This document shows positions 32,983 to 40,814 of a stretch of 64,000 nt of DNA, piece by piece. A program made the translations under genes and the position numbers. The notes beneath the pieces are model-generated. The model searched no databases. It was not told where the DNA came from and saw nothing but the letters and a program-made list of their open reading frames with translations. Source of the DNA: Streptomyces sp. NBC_01351 (GTDB lineage Bacteria; Actinomycetota; Actinomycetes; Streptomycetales; Streptomycetaceae); assembly GCF_036237315.1 (NCBI RefSeq), contig NZ_CP108356.1, positions 7,383,501 to 7,447,500 of the forward strand, read 5' to 3'. The first letter of the stretch is position 1. The number at the start of each line of letters is the position of its first letter.

Positions 32983-33498
32983 ATGACGGTTCACCCCCCA
33001 GGTCCGCTCTGGACGGGCCGGGCCTCCAACCGCGTGCAGTGGCTGCTGGCGGCGGCCGGTGCGGCCTGTCTGGCGCTCGGCATCGAACTCGCCGTCGACA
33101 ACGCCTGGACCTCCGGTTACGTGCCCCTGCTCATGTCCGTGGTCGGCTGCCTCGCCGCAGGGCTGCTGATCCTCTTCGGCACCCTCGCCTTCGTGCACGT
33201 CGCCGTCACCGTCGACGCCGAGGCCCTGGAAGTGCGCTGCGGCCACATGGGGCTGCCCCGCCGGAAGATCCGGCTCAGCGAGGTGGCCTCGGCCGAGTTC
33301 GTCCCCCGGATCACCCCGCAGCAGTGGGGCGGCTGGGGCTACCGCTGGCGCCCTGAGAAGGGCACCGCGGTCATCGTCCGGCGCGGCGAGGGCGTGGAAC
33401 TGAGACTCGGCGACGGGAAGCTGTTCACGGTCACCGTCGACGACGCCGAGAACGCCGTCCGGGTCATCCGCACCCACCTCCGGGCCCTCGCCCGATAG
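32983..33498 (+). CDS. PH-domain-like membrane protein
   Basis: About 171 residues if ATG 32983 is used; ATG 32956 or GTG 32947 upstream would extend it by 9-12 residues and none has a clear ribosome site. Two hydrophobic helices (about 18-36 and 44-66) are followed by a soluble domain: VTVDAEALEVRCGHMGLPRR, FVPRITPQQWGGWGYRWRPE, GTAVIVRRGEGVELRLGDGK and VDDAENAVRVI. This resembles bacterial PH-like or DUF3093-type domains facing the cytoplasm. Function unknown. Confidence 0.75.
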   Translation: MTVHPPGPLWTGRASNRVQWLLAAAGAACLALGIELAVDNAWTSGYVPLLMSVVGCLAAGLLILFGTLAFVHVAVTVDAEALEVRCGHMGLPRRKIRLSEVASAEFVPRITPQQWGGWGYRWRPEKGTAVIVRRGEGVELRLGDGKLFTVTVDDAENAVRVIRTHLRALAR

Positions 33499-33541
33499 GT
33501 CCTTACCGGCACTGTGACCGCGGGGACGTACACTCCGCCAG

Positions 33542-35167
33542 ATGAGCAGCAGTGTCACCCGCACGGCCGGGAACGAGCCCACGAAGCCCGCCGGCCCCGC
33601 TGAAGGCGCCCCCCGGACGCAGGGCGGCGTCTTCCCCCCGATGGGGCCCCGGACGGTCCTGTGGCTGGTGCGCGTCCCGCTCGCGGCCCTCGCCGGGGTG
33701 CTGCTCTACCTCAGCTTCCCGCCCCGCCCCTTGTGGTGGCTGGCCCCCCTCGCCCTCGCCCTGCTCGCCGGCTGCCTCCACGGCCGCCGCGCCCGGGCCG
33801 GGTTCGGCCTCGGGCTCCTCGCCGGGCTCGGTTTCCTGCTGCCGCTCCTCATCTGGACCGGCGAGGAGGTCGGTCCCGTGCCGTGGCTGGCGCTCGCCGC
33901 CGTCGAGGCCCTCTTCATCGGCCTCACCGGCCTCGGCGTCGCCCTCGTCAGCCGGCTCCCCGCCTGGCCGGTCTTCGCCGCCGCCGTCTGGGTCGCCGGG
34001 GAGGCCCTGCGCGCCCGGGCCCCCTTCGGCGGCTTCCCCTGGGGCAAGCTCGCCTTCGGGCAGGCCGACGGGGTCTTCACCCCGCTCGCCGCCCTCGGCG
34101 GCACCCCGCTGCTCTCCTTCGCCGTCGCCCTCTGCGGATTCGGTCTGTACGCGGCCCTGCGCGCGGTCCGCGAGCACCCCGGCTTCTTCACGGCCGCCCT
34201 CGCCACGTTCAGCCTCCTCGCCCCCATCGGCGCCGGCCTCGCCGCCCGCCCGCTGGTCTCCGACTCCGCCGAGAACGGCACGGCCGTCGCCGCCGTCATC
34301 CAGGGCAACGTTCCGCGCCTGGGCCTCGACTTCAACTCCCAGCGCCGCCAGGTGCTGGACAACCACGTCAAGCGCACCATCGAACTCGCCGAGGACGTCA
34401 AGGCCGGCCGCGCCCCCAAGCCCGACTTCGTCGTCTGGCCGGAGAACTCCTCCGACCTCGACCCGTACTCCCAGCCGGACGCGTACGACGCCATCGAGCG
34501 CGCGGTCAGGGCCATCGGCGTGCCCGTCGCCATCGGCGCCGTCGTGTCCCCGGAGACCGGCCCGCTGCGCAACACGATGATCCTCTGGGACCCGGTCAAG
34601 GGCCCCACCGAGACCTACGACAAGCGCAAGATCCAGCCCTTCGGCGAGCGCATCCCCATGCGTTCCTTCGTCCGGCTGTTCAGCTCCGACGTGGACCGGG
34701 TGCGGCGCGACTTCGGCCCCGGCAAGGACCCCGGCGTCTTCGACATGGCGGGCACCGGCGTCGGGATGGTCACCTGCTTCGAAGCCGCCTTCGACGACGC
34801 GGTCCGCTCCACCGTCCGGGACGGCGCCCAGGTGATCGCCGTACCCAGCAACAACGCCACCTTCGGCCGGACCCAGATGACCTACCAGCAGCTCGCCATG
34901 GACCGGATCCGCGCCGTGGAGCACAGCCGCACCGTCGTGGTCCCCGTCACCAGCGGGGTCAGCGCGGTCATCCGCCCCGACGGGAAGATCGTCCAGCAGA
35001 CGAAGATGTTCACCGCGGACGCACTGGTCGCCGAGATCCCGCTGCGCTCCACCGAGACCCCGGCCACCCGCCTCGGTCCGCTCCCGGAGTACGCGCTCCT
35101 GCTGCTCGCCGCGGGCGGGTTCGGCCTGGTCCTGACGCGCCGGATCCGCGCACGCCGGTCGGCCTGA
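33542..35167 (+). CDS. lnt: apolipoprotein N-acyltransferase
   Basis: 541 residues from ATG 33542. Residues ~35-250 form about seven membrane helices; the C-terminal half is the nitrilase-type catalytic domain. The triad of Lnt enzymes can be read as Glu in VVWPENSSDLD, Lys in YDKRKIQPFGERIPM and Cys in VGMVTCFEAAF. The enzyme transfers a fatty acyl chain to the N-terminal cysteine of lipoproteins on the outer face of the membrane. Many actinobacteria have Lnt, and in mycobacteria it is linked to a dolichol-phosphate mannose synthase; no such gene is adjacent here. A final helix (LLLLAAGGFGLVLTRRI) is near the C-terminus. Confidence 0.94.
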   Translation: MSSSVTRTAGNEPTKPAGPAEGAPRTQGGVFPPMGPRTVLWLVRVPLAALAGVLLYLSFPPRPLWWLAPLALALLAGCLHGRRARAGFGLGLLAGLGFLLPLLIWTGEEVGPVPWLALAAVEALFIGLTGLGVALVSRLPAWPVFAAAVWVAGEALRARAPFGGFPWGKLAFGQADGVFTPLAALGGTPLLSFAVALCGFGLYAALRAVREHPGFFTAALATFSLLAPIGAGLAARPLVSDSAENGTAVAAVIQGNVPRLGLDFNSQRRQVLDNHVKRTIELAEDVKAGRAPKPDFVVWPENSSDLDPYSQPDAYDAIERAVRAIGVPVAIGAVVSPETGPLRNTMILWDPVKGPTETYDKRKIQPFGERIPMRSFVRLFSSDVDRVRRDFGPGKDPGVFDMAGTGVGMVTCFEAAFDDAVRSTVRDGAQVIAVPSNNATFGRTQMTYQQLAMDRIRAVEHSRTVVVPVTSGVSAVIRPDGKIVQQTKMFTADALVAEIPLRSTETPATRLGPLPEYALLLLAAGGFGLVLTRRIRARRSA

Positions 35168-35204
35168 AGCCGGAGCCGCGCCCGGGGCCTCGTAGGGTCG
35201 GGGG

Positions 35205-35702
35205 ATGACCACACCCGATTTCATCCGCGAGATCCGCGCGACGGCCGGCCACCGGCTGCTCCTGCTGCCGGCCGTCACGGCCATCGTCTTCGACGACCGG
35301 GGCCGGGTGCTGCTCGGCCGGCGCTCCGACACCGGGCGCTGGTCCGTGGTCGGAGGCATCAGCGAGCCAGGCGAGCAGCCGGCCGAAACCGCCGTGCGCG
35401 AGGTCTACGAGGAGACCGCGGTGCACTGCGTCCCCGAGCGGGTGGTCCTCGTGCAGATGCTCGACCCGACCACCTATCCCAACGGCGACGTCTGCCAGTT
35501 CCAGGACATCACCTTCCGCTGCCGCGCCACCGGCGGCGAGGCCCGGGTCAACGACCACGAGTCCCTGGAAGTGGCCTGGTTCGAGCTGGACGCGCTCCCG
35601 CCCCTGGAGAAGTTCGCCCTCCTGCGCATCCACCAGGCGCTGCGCGACGAGCCCACGTGGTTCGAGATGCCCGCGGCCGAAAATGGTTCCGCCGTGCGTT
35701 AG
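35205..35702 (+). CDS. NUDIX hydrolase
   Basis: 165 residues from ATG 35205, 37 bases after the lnt stop, so probably in the same transcript. The NUDIX box reads GGISEPGEQPAETAVREVYE then ETAVH, fitting Gx5Ex7REUxEExGU with one deviation: the terminal G-U is A-V. The domain begins LLLPAVTAIVFDDRGRVLLG. It should hydrolyse a nucleoside-diphosphate derivative in the cytoplasm; the substrate is not defined. Its stop overlaps the convergent protease gene by four bases. Confidence 0.92.
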   Translation: MTTPDFIREIRATAGHRLLLLPAVTAIVFDDRGRVLLGRRSDTGRWSVVGGISEPGEQPAETAVREVYEETAVHCVPERVVLVQMLDPTTYPNGDVCQFQDITFRCRATGGEARVNDHESLEVAWFELDALPPLEKFALLRIHQALRDEPTWFEMPAAENGSAVR

Positions 35703-36505
35703 GGGCTGCCCCGGTCGGAGTCGGCGGTGTCGGCTGCCTCGTGGTACAGCTGTGCGGCCTGGTCTTTCATCACCGCGCTGTACGAGACCTCCGGTACGGT
35801 TCCACCGCCCTCGTAGCCGCCGAGAACCCCCGCCAGCGCGCCCTCCACCAGCCAGGGGCTGCCGCTGGTGCCGCCGGTGAGGTCCGGGCAGGCGATGCGG
35901 CGCTGGGTCGGGGAGATGAGTGCGGTGGTGTTCGCGCACCGCAGCGGGGCCTCCAGAGTGCGCGGGTAGCCGATGACCGTCGCCGTGGCGTCGGCCGGCT
36001 GCGCGGGGGCGACCGGGAAGCCGCCCACCAGGTCCTCGACGTACGCGCCCTGCCCCTCGTCCACCGAGGCCACCGGGGCCACCGTCGCGAAGGCGATGTC
36101 CGCGTCCGGGTCCTCGCCGTCCGTCCAGCTCGCGGCGGCGTGGACACCGGTGAGCCGCCACAGCCCGTACGGGGCCTCGCCGTCCCGGTAACCCGGGGCG
36201 AAGACGGTGCCGTCCGGGTCCTCCAGGCAGTGCGCGGCGGTGGCGATCAGATCGCGGCCGGCGCTGCGCACCACGGCGGCGGTGCAGAAGTGCCCGCCGT
36301 CGAGTCCGCCCGCGAAGAGGGGGCCCACCCGGTCGGCCGTGGCGTCGCGCCGGGCCTGCGCCGTGACGCCGAGCGGTGCGCCAGCCAGTGCGTCGGGCAC
36401 GTCCACGCTGATCAGCGCGGCCACGGCCGCCAGGGCGAGCAGGATCCGGGACGCCCGCCGCGCACGGGTGCGCCGAGCCGGTCGGTGGAGCGTGGGGTGG
36501 ATCAT
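35699..36505 (-). CDS. secreted trypsin-like serine protease
   Basis: 268 residues from ATG 36505. A signal peptide is evident: RRTRARRASRILLALAAVAA then LISVDVPDALAGA, cleavage likely near residue 42. The chymotrypsin-fold triad appears as ATAAHC (His ~91), DPDADIAFATVAP (Asp ~134) and TGGTSGSPWLVEG (Ser ~213). Two cysteines around the nucleophile region (LRCANTTALISPTQRRIACPD) could form a disulfide. Probably exported and active on extracellular protein. There is no propeptide-like domain. The next minus-strand gene begins about 100 bases upstream of nothing shared; monocistronic. Confidence 0.9.
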   Translation of the reverse strand: MIHPTLHRPARRTRARRASRILLALAAVAALISVDVPDALAGAPLGVTAQARRDATADRVGPLFAGGLDGGHFCTAAVVRSAGRDLIATAAHCLEDPDGTVFAPGYRDGEAPYGLWRLTGVHAAASWTDGEDPDADIAFATVAPVASVDEGQGAYVEDLVGGFPVAPAQPADATATVIGYPRTLEAPLRCANTTALISPTQRRIACPDLTGGTSGSPWLVEGALAGVLGGYEGGGTVPEVSYSAVMKDQAAQLYHEAADTADSDRGSP

Positions 36506-36610
36506 GCCCCCACCCTGCCCAGCGAACCTGTGGCCGGAGGTTGGGATTCCGTATGGATCTGCTGTGAATCCGGAGAATCCCGTGGACCCGGTGTGAAGCT
36601 CCGGGCAGAA

Positions 36611-38122
36611 CTACCCGCGCCGCTCGTACACCGTCACCCGGCGGCCACGGAGCTGCCGGTCCTCGACCACCGTGAAGTACTCCCGCAGGACGGCGGCCTT
36701 CGCCTTGTCCCGCTCCGCCGACGGCGTCTTCGCGACCTTCGCCGCGTCCGTCACGAGCAGCACCCGCCGCCGGTCGAGCAGCGCCGCCCGGATCCGTGCC
36801 GGGTCGGCCTCCTCGCCCTTGAGGGTGGCCGAGGCCACCGGGGTCCTGGCGAGGGCGATGTCGGCCAGGCCCGTGAAGGTGCCGGGGGAGACCAGCGCCG
36901 TGTCCCGGCGCGCGGCCGGTACGAAGAGCACCGCGTCCCCGTCCTGCTTCAGCCGGGCCACCTCACCTGCCACGGCGAGCACGTCGTCGACCCGGCTCGC
37001 CGGGGCCCGCTTGCCCAGCTCCACCGGCAGCAGCGCCAGTACCGCGATCCCGATCACCCCCGGCACGAGCAGACCCGACGCCCTCGGGAACCGGGGCGCG
37101 CAGGCCCGTACGGCCGCCCCCAGAGCGGCGCCGATCAGCAGGGCCAGGCCCACCATGCTGAACAGCACGTACCGGTCCAGGAAGAGGGGCTGGACCAGCG
37201 ACAGTCCGATCAGCCCCAGCTGCGGCACCGCCAGCAGCGGCAGTCCGACCGCGGCCGCCGAGAGCCGCGACCTGCCCGGGCGGTCCGACTGGTCCGGTCT
37301 GTCCGTGCGGTCCGACCGGTCCGACCTGCCCGTGCGGTCCGCCCATGCCCCGAGTGCGCCGATGGCGAGGAGGATCCCCGGGCCGATCAGCATGTGCCAG
37401 GTCAGCGGAGGTATCCACGACACCTGATCGGACTGGCCGCGGCTGAACAGGATCAGCGGCAGCGCCCCCGCCACCGCGCCAGCGCCGTATGCCGTCCAGC
37501 GCAGCCAGACGCCCCGCCCGGCCCGTACCCACCACAGGGTCACCGCGTGTGCGGGCAGGATCAGCAGCGACAGCCAGTTCAGCAGGGCGCACACCAGCAC
37601 GGTGAGCCCGTACGCGGCCCACCGCGGCCACGCCCGCCGCCGCCCGGGAGCCGCGGCGAGGACGGAGACCAGCAGCAGCGTAGACAGCGCGGCCCCCGCC
37701 GCGACCAGCGCGTAGGGCCGGCCCTCCTGCAGGTAGAACTGGACCGCCGGCAGCAGCCCGAGGGCCAGTCCGCCGCCGAGCCCGGCCCAGGGGCCCGCCA
37801 GTCGCCGCCCGATCAGCGCCACACAGCCGGCGGCGGCCGCGATCGCCAGCACCGACGGCAACCGCAGGGTGGTCGTACTCGCCCCGAACAGCTCGAAGAG
37901 GCCGTGCATCAGCAGGTAGTACAGCCCGTGCACGGCGTCGACGTTGCCGAGCATGTCCCAGATCTCGCCCGCCGAGCGCCCGGCGACCTGCCAGGTCGCC
38001 GCCTCGTCCCGCCACACGCTGTCCTGCCGGGAGATCCCCCACAGACCGAACGCCAGGGTCCACAGGAAGGGGATGGTCCATATGAGATGCCCGCGTCGGG
38101 CCGCGGGTATGTGGCAAAGCAT
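36611..38122 (-). CDS. GT39/PMT-like membrane glycosyltransferase
   Basis: 503 residues from ATG 38122; an in-frame GTG at 38182 would add 20 residues and neither has a strong ribosome site. About 11 hydrophobic helices cover most of the length. The first loop holds SVWRDEAATWQVAGR, a D-E catalytic-type pair (residues ~36-37) typical of GT-C enzymes that use polyprenyl-phosphate sugars (GT39/ArnT-like). A soluble C-terminal part (from ~385) follows. A cytoplasmic loop near 265-290 contains a repeat of Asp/Arg (RTGRSDRSDRTDRPDQSDRP) encoded by short tandem DNA repeats at 37280-37345. Acceptor unknown; protein mannosylation or cell-envelope glycan are options. Confidence 0.85.
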   Translation of the reverse strand: MLCHIPAARRGHLIWTIPFLWTLAFGLWGISRQDSVWRDEAATWQVAGRSAGEIWDMLGNVDAVHGLYYLLMHGLFELFGASTTTLRLPSVLAIAAAAGCVALIGRRLAGPWAGLGGGLALGLLPAVQFYLQEGRPYALVAAGAALSTLLLVSVLAAAPGRRRAWPRWAAYGLTVLVCALLNWLSLLILPAHAVTLWWVRAGRGVWLRWTAYGAGAVAGALPLILFSRGQSDQVSWIPPLTWHMLIGPGILLAIGALGAWADRTGRSDRSDRTDRPDQSDRPGRSRLSAAAVGLPLLAVPQLGLIGLSLVQPLFLDRYVLFSMVGLALLIGAALGAAVRACAPRFPRASGLLVPGVIGIAVLALLPVELGKRAPASRVDDVLAVAGEVARLKQDGDAVLFVPAARRDTALVSPGTFTGLADIALARTPVASATLKGEEADPARIRAALLDRRRVLLVTDAAKVAKTPSAERDKAKAAVLREYFTVVEDRQLRGRRVTVYERRG

Positions 38123-38283
38123 GAAGGTGCTGGAATCCTCGGTCTGGCGTTCGGGCGGAAAGCACCAGTCTATGGACGACACGGACGGTTTCCGGACCGC
38201 CTGTTGTGCACGACGGAGCGTGATCGCCGGGCCCCGCCGCCCCTAGCCTCACCGCAAGGAGCACGAACGAGGGGCGGTACCCG

Positions 38284-39573
38284 GTGAACTGGCTCATCCA
38301 CGACTACCGCGAGAGCGATCTCGCAGCGGTGGTCCACCTGATCGACACCACGGCCGAACTCGGCCAGGAATCCGTCTTCTCGCTCGCCGAGTGCATCAGC
38401 GCCCTCACCGACCGGCAGCCCTGCGTGGTCGCCGTCCACCAGGGCGTCCCGATCGGCGCGGCCCTCGCCTGCGTCACCGGCGAGCGGGCCTGGGTCATGC
38501 GCATCGCGATCGCCTCCGGCTGGCGCGGCCGGGGCCTCGCCAGTGCCCTGCTCGTCGAGCTGGAGCGGCGCCTCATCGCCGCCCGCGTCGGCCGCATCGC
38601 CTACGTGCTCCCGGAGGAGGACCTGCTCGGCGAGGGCCTGCTGAACGCCGGCTACACCCGGCAGCCGGCGGTCGCCTACTTCGAGAAGACCGAACCCCTC
38701 CACGGACCGGCGGCAGGGCTCCTCGCCGACCTCGGCGGGCGCTTCCTCCCCAACGACCTGTGGACCAAGGTCGCGGGCATGGAGACGGAGAAGGACCTCA
38801 TCGAGCGGCGCGTGGTGCTCCCGCTCGCCGAGCCCGAGCGGGCCGCCTCCCACGGGGTCCGGCCGCCGCGCGCCATCACCCTCTTCGGCCCGCCCGGCAC
38901 CGGCAAGACCACCTTCGCCCGCGCCATCGCCTCCCGGCTCGGCTGGCCGTTCGTGGAACTCCTGCCGTCCAGGCTCGCCGACGGGGGCAACCTGGCCACC
39001 GCGCTGCGCGACGCCTTCGCCCGGATCTCCGAACTGGAGCGGGTGCTCGTCTTCATCGACGAGGTCGAGGAGATCGCCCCCGTGCGCAGCGAGCCCGCCC
39101 AGCCCGGCGGCATGCACGGGGTCACGAACGAACTGCTCAAGCTGATACCCGGCTTCCGGGAGGGCGACGAGCGGCTGCTGGTGTGCGCCACCAACTCCAT
39201 CCGCTCCCTCGACCCGGCCTTCCTGAGGCCCGGACGCTTCGACTACCTGATCCCGATCGGCACCCCGGACGCCGGGGCCCGCGCCGCGATCTGGGCGCGC
39301 TACACGGCGGGGCGCGCGGACGTCGACGTGGCGGCGCTGGTGACGGCGACCGAGCTGTTCACGCCGGCCGACATCGAGCACGCGGCGCGGATCGCGGCGC
39401 AGGTGTCCTTCGAGCGGGACCTGGAGGCGGTGGGCGCGCGGGGTGCGGCGGCCGCGCAGCTGGGCGCGACCACGGAGGACTACCTGGCGGCGGTGGCGCA
39501 GTGCCGGCCGACGGTGACTCCGGCCATGACGGGCGAGTTCGAGGCCGACATCACGGCCCACGCCCGCTTCTGA
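38284..39573 (+). CDS. GNAT acetyltransferase fused to AAA ATPase
   Basis: 429 residues from GTG 38284. Residues ~1-140 are a GNAT domain: WVMRIAIASGWRGRGLASAL gives the acetyl-CoA-binding RGRG-type motif. From ~185 an AAA domain follows: AITLFGPPGTGKTTFARAIA (Walker A), RVLVFIDEVEEIAPV (Walker B), LLVCATNSIRSLDPAFLRPG (sensor 1) and RPGRFDYLIPIG (Arg finger), close to the FtsH/CDC48-like type, with a C-terminal helical lid. The combination suggests an ATP-driven remodelling or unfolding factor joined to an acyl-transfer function. No partner operon; a strong hairpin follows. I do not know this architecture as a named system. Confidence 0.9.
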   Translation: MNWLIHDYRESDLAAVVHLIDTTAELGQESVFSLAECISALTDRQPCVVAVHQGVPIGAALACVTGERAWVMRIAIASGWRGRGLASALLVELERRLIAARVGRIAYVLPEEDLLGEGLLNAGYTRQPAVAYFEKTEPLHGPAAGLLADLGGRFLPNDLWTKVAGMETEKDLIERRVVLPLAEPERAASHGVRPPRAITLFGPPGTGKTTFARAIASRLGWPFVELLPSRLADGGNLATALRDAFARISELERVLVFIDEVEEIAPVRSEPAQPGGMHGVTNELLKLIPGFREGDERLLVCATNSIRSLDPAFLRPGRFDYLIPIGTPDAGARAAIWARYTAGRADVDVAALVTATELFTPADIEHAARIAAQVSFERDLEAVGARGAAAAQLGATTEDYLAAVAQCRPTVTPAMTGEFEADITAHARF

Positions 39574-39628
39574 GCTCCGTCCCCCGGTTGCGGCGGGGGG
39601 CGGCCAAACCCGGTCAACGCGCGCGAAC

Positions 39629-39662
39629 GGCCCGCGGCCACTCCCCAAAGCGGCCGCGGGCC
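39629..39662 (+). terminator. hairpin terminator after GNAT-AAA gene
   Basis: Perfect 11-base inverted repeat GGCCCGCGGCC (39629-39639) and GGCCGCGGGCC (39652-39662) around a 12-base loop, 56 bases past the GNAT-AAA stop. The rest of this 319-base gap up to 39892 holds a second, weaker inverted pair, CACGTTCC (39696-39703) and GGAACGTG (39725-39732), and no gene. Confidence 0.7.
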
Positions 39663-39892
39663 TCCCGCGCGGACTTGGCATCCGTGCGGGACGGCCACGT
39701 TCCGGTTGGGGTGTATCGCCGGCTGGAACGTGACACGCATCGGTGCCGAAGGGCGTCCTGGGCGCCCTCGTCAACACGTTCGAGTCAACCAGCGGACGGG
39801 GGTTCCGGGCTTCGGCCGGACGGCCACGACCGCCTCGGCCGAAAGACCGAAGGACCGAAAGACCGGATCCGCGGATCGGCTACCGTCGGGCC

Positions 39893-40234
39893 ATGGGCTT
39901 TGTCATCTTCATGACGCTCCCGGGGTTGGCGATACTGCTCACCGCGACGGCGTTCCTCGACCTCGCGTTCGTCCGGGCGGGCCGCGCCGGACTGCTGCCC
40001 TGGCGGGGGAGCGGCAGCCGGGGACAGATATCGAGCACCGGCTTCGAGCAGCTGCACGCCAGCTTCTCGCCGGGCAAGCAGAACGAACTCAAGGAGCGCC
40101 AGAGCGCCCTCGTCATGCGCGACGACGAGGAGGACGGCGCCCCGCCCCGCACTCGCGTCGACCTCGACGGCGGCCTCGCCGTCATCCGCCTGCCCGCCCC
40201 GGGAACCCCGGCTACGGGCGGCAGCTGTACGTGA
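39893..40234 (+). CDS. DUF6191-like small protein
   Basis: 113 residues from ATG 39893; a longer reading from 39743 is low-complexity and unlikely. One membrane helix (FVIFMTLPGLAILLTATAFL, residues 3-22) is followed by RAGRAGLLPWRGSGSR, then ISSTGFEQLHASFSPGKQNE and MRDDEEDGAPPRTRVDLDGG. I associate this pattern with Streptomyces DUF6191 proteins from memory. Single-span topology with a cytoplasmic acidic tail is likely. Function unknown. Its last 23 bases overlap the end of the minus-strand Ig-like protein at 40212. Confidence 0.75.
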   Translation: MGFVIFMTLPGLAILLTATAFLDLAFVRAGRAGLLPWRGSGSRGQISSTGFEQLHASFSPGKQNELKERQSALVMRDDEEDGAPPRTRVDLDGGLAVIRLPAPGTPATGGSCT

Positions 40235-40814
40235 ACTCCACGGCCGCCGTGCGCCGCTCGGGCGACAGCAGCTGGAGCTCGGCCTTCGCCGGGTAGGTCC
40301 CCTGTCCCTTGAACGTCCACAGCAGGTGCAGCCGCGCCTCCCGCTGCCCGCGCGGCACCCGCTCGGTCAGTTGCTCGGAGTACGTGCCGTCGCTGCGCGC
40401 CCAGCGGTAGGTGAGCGTGCCCGGGCGCCCGTTCGTGCCCACGACGGCGACCACATCGGCGGCCGTGTCGCAGGGCGGGCCCTGGGGGTCGGTGCTCACG
40501 GCCAGGCCCCGGACCTCGATGGTGGGCCCGAACCGCTGCCACCCGAGGTACGCGATCACCGCGAGCAGCACCACCGCGGCGAGGGTGTACCGCCGCAGGC
40601 CGGCGCCCCGCCGACGGCCGGGCGCCGGCGGGGCGAAGGACACCGGGAACGGCGCGGGCATGGCCGCCGTGACGCCCGGTCCGAAACGGAGCACGGAACC
40701 CTCGACCCGGTCGGGCTCGACCGGGCCCGGCCCCTGGGGTCCGGTGAACCAGTGGCTGCCGAGGACGGTGGCGCTGTAGTCGTCGTCGCCCTGCGGGGCG
40801 CGGGGTTCGCTCAT
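40212..40814 (-). CDS. membrane-anchored protein with Ig-like extracytoplasmic domain, partner of the kinase
   Basis: 200 residues from ATG 40814, which overlaps the TGA of the kinase gene (ATGA), so the two are translationally coupled. A Pro/Gly-rich cytoplasmic head leads to one helix (YTLAAVVLLAVIAYLGWQRF, about 78-97). The outside part has Ig-like strand patterns (GTLTYRWARSDGTYSEQLTE, HLLWTFKGQGTYPAKAELQL) and ends AAVEFTYSCRP, with Cys ~117 (GPPCDTA) and Cys ~198 able to pair. The kinase has a similar extracytoplasmic domain. I infer that the two act together as sensor and co-sensor. Confidence 0.8.
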   Translation of the reverse strand: MSEPRAPQGDDDYSATVLGSHWFTGPQGPGPVEPDRVEGSVLRFGPGVTAAMPAPFPVSFAPPAPGRRRGAGLRRYTLAAVVLLAVIAYLGWQRFGPTIEVRGLAVSTDPQGPPCDTAADVVAVVGTNGRPGTLTYRWARSDGTYSEQLTERVPRGQREARLHLLWTFKGQGTYPAKAELQLLSPERRTAAVEFTYSCRP

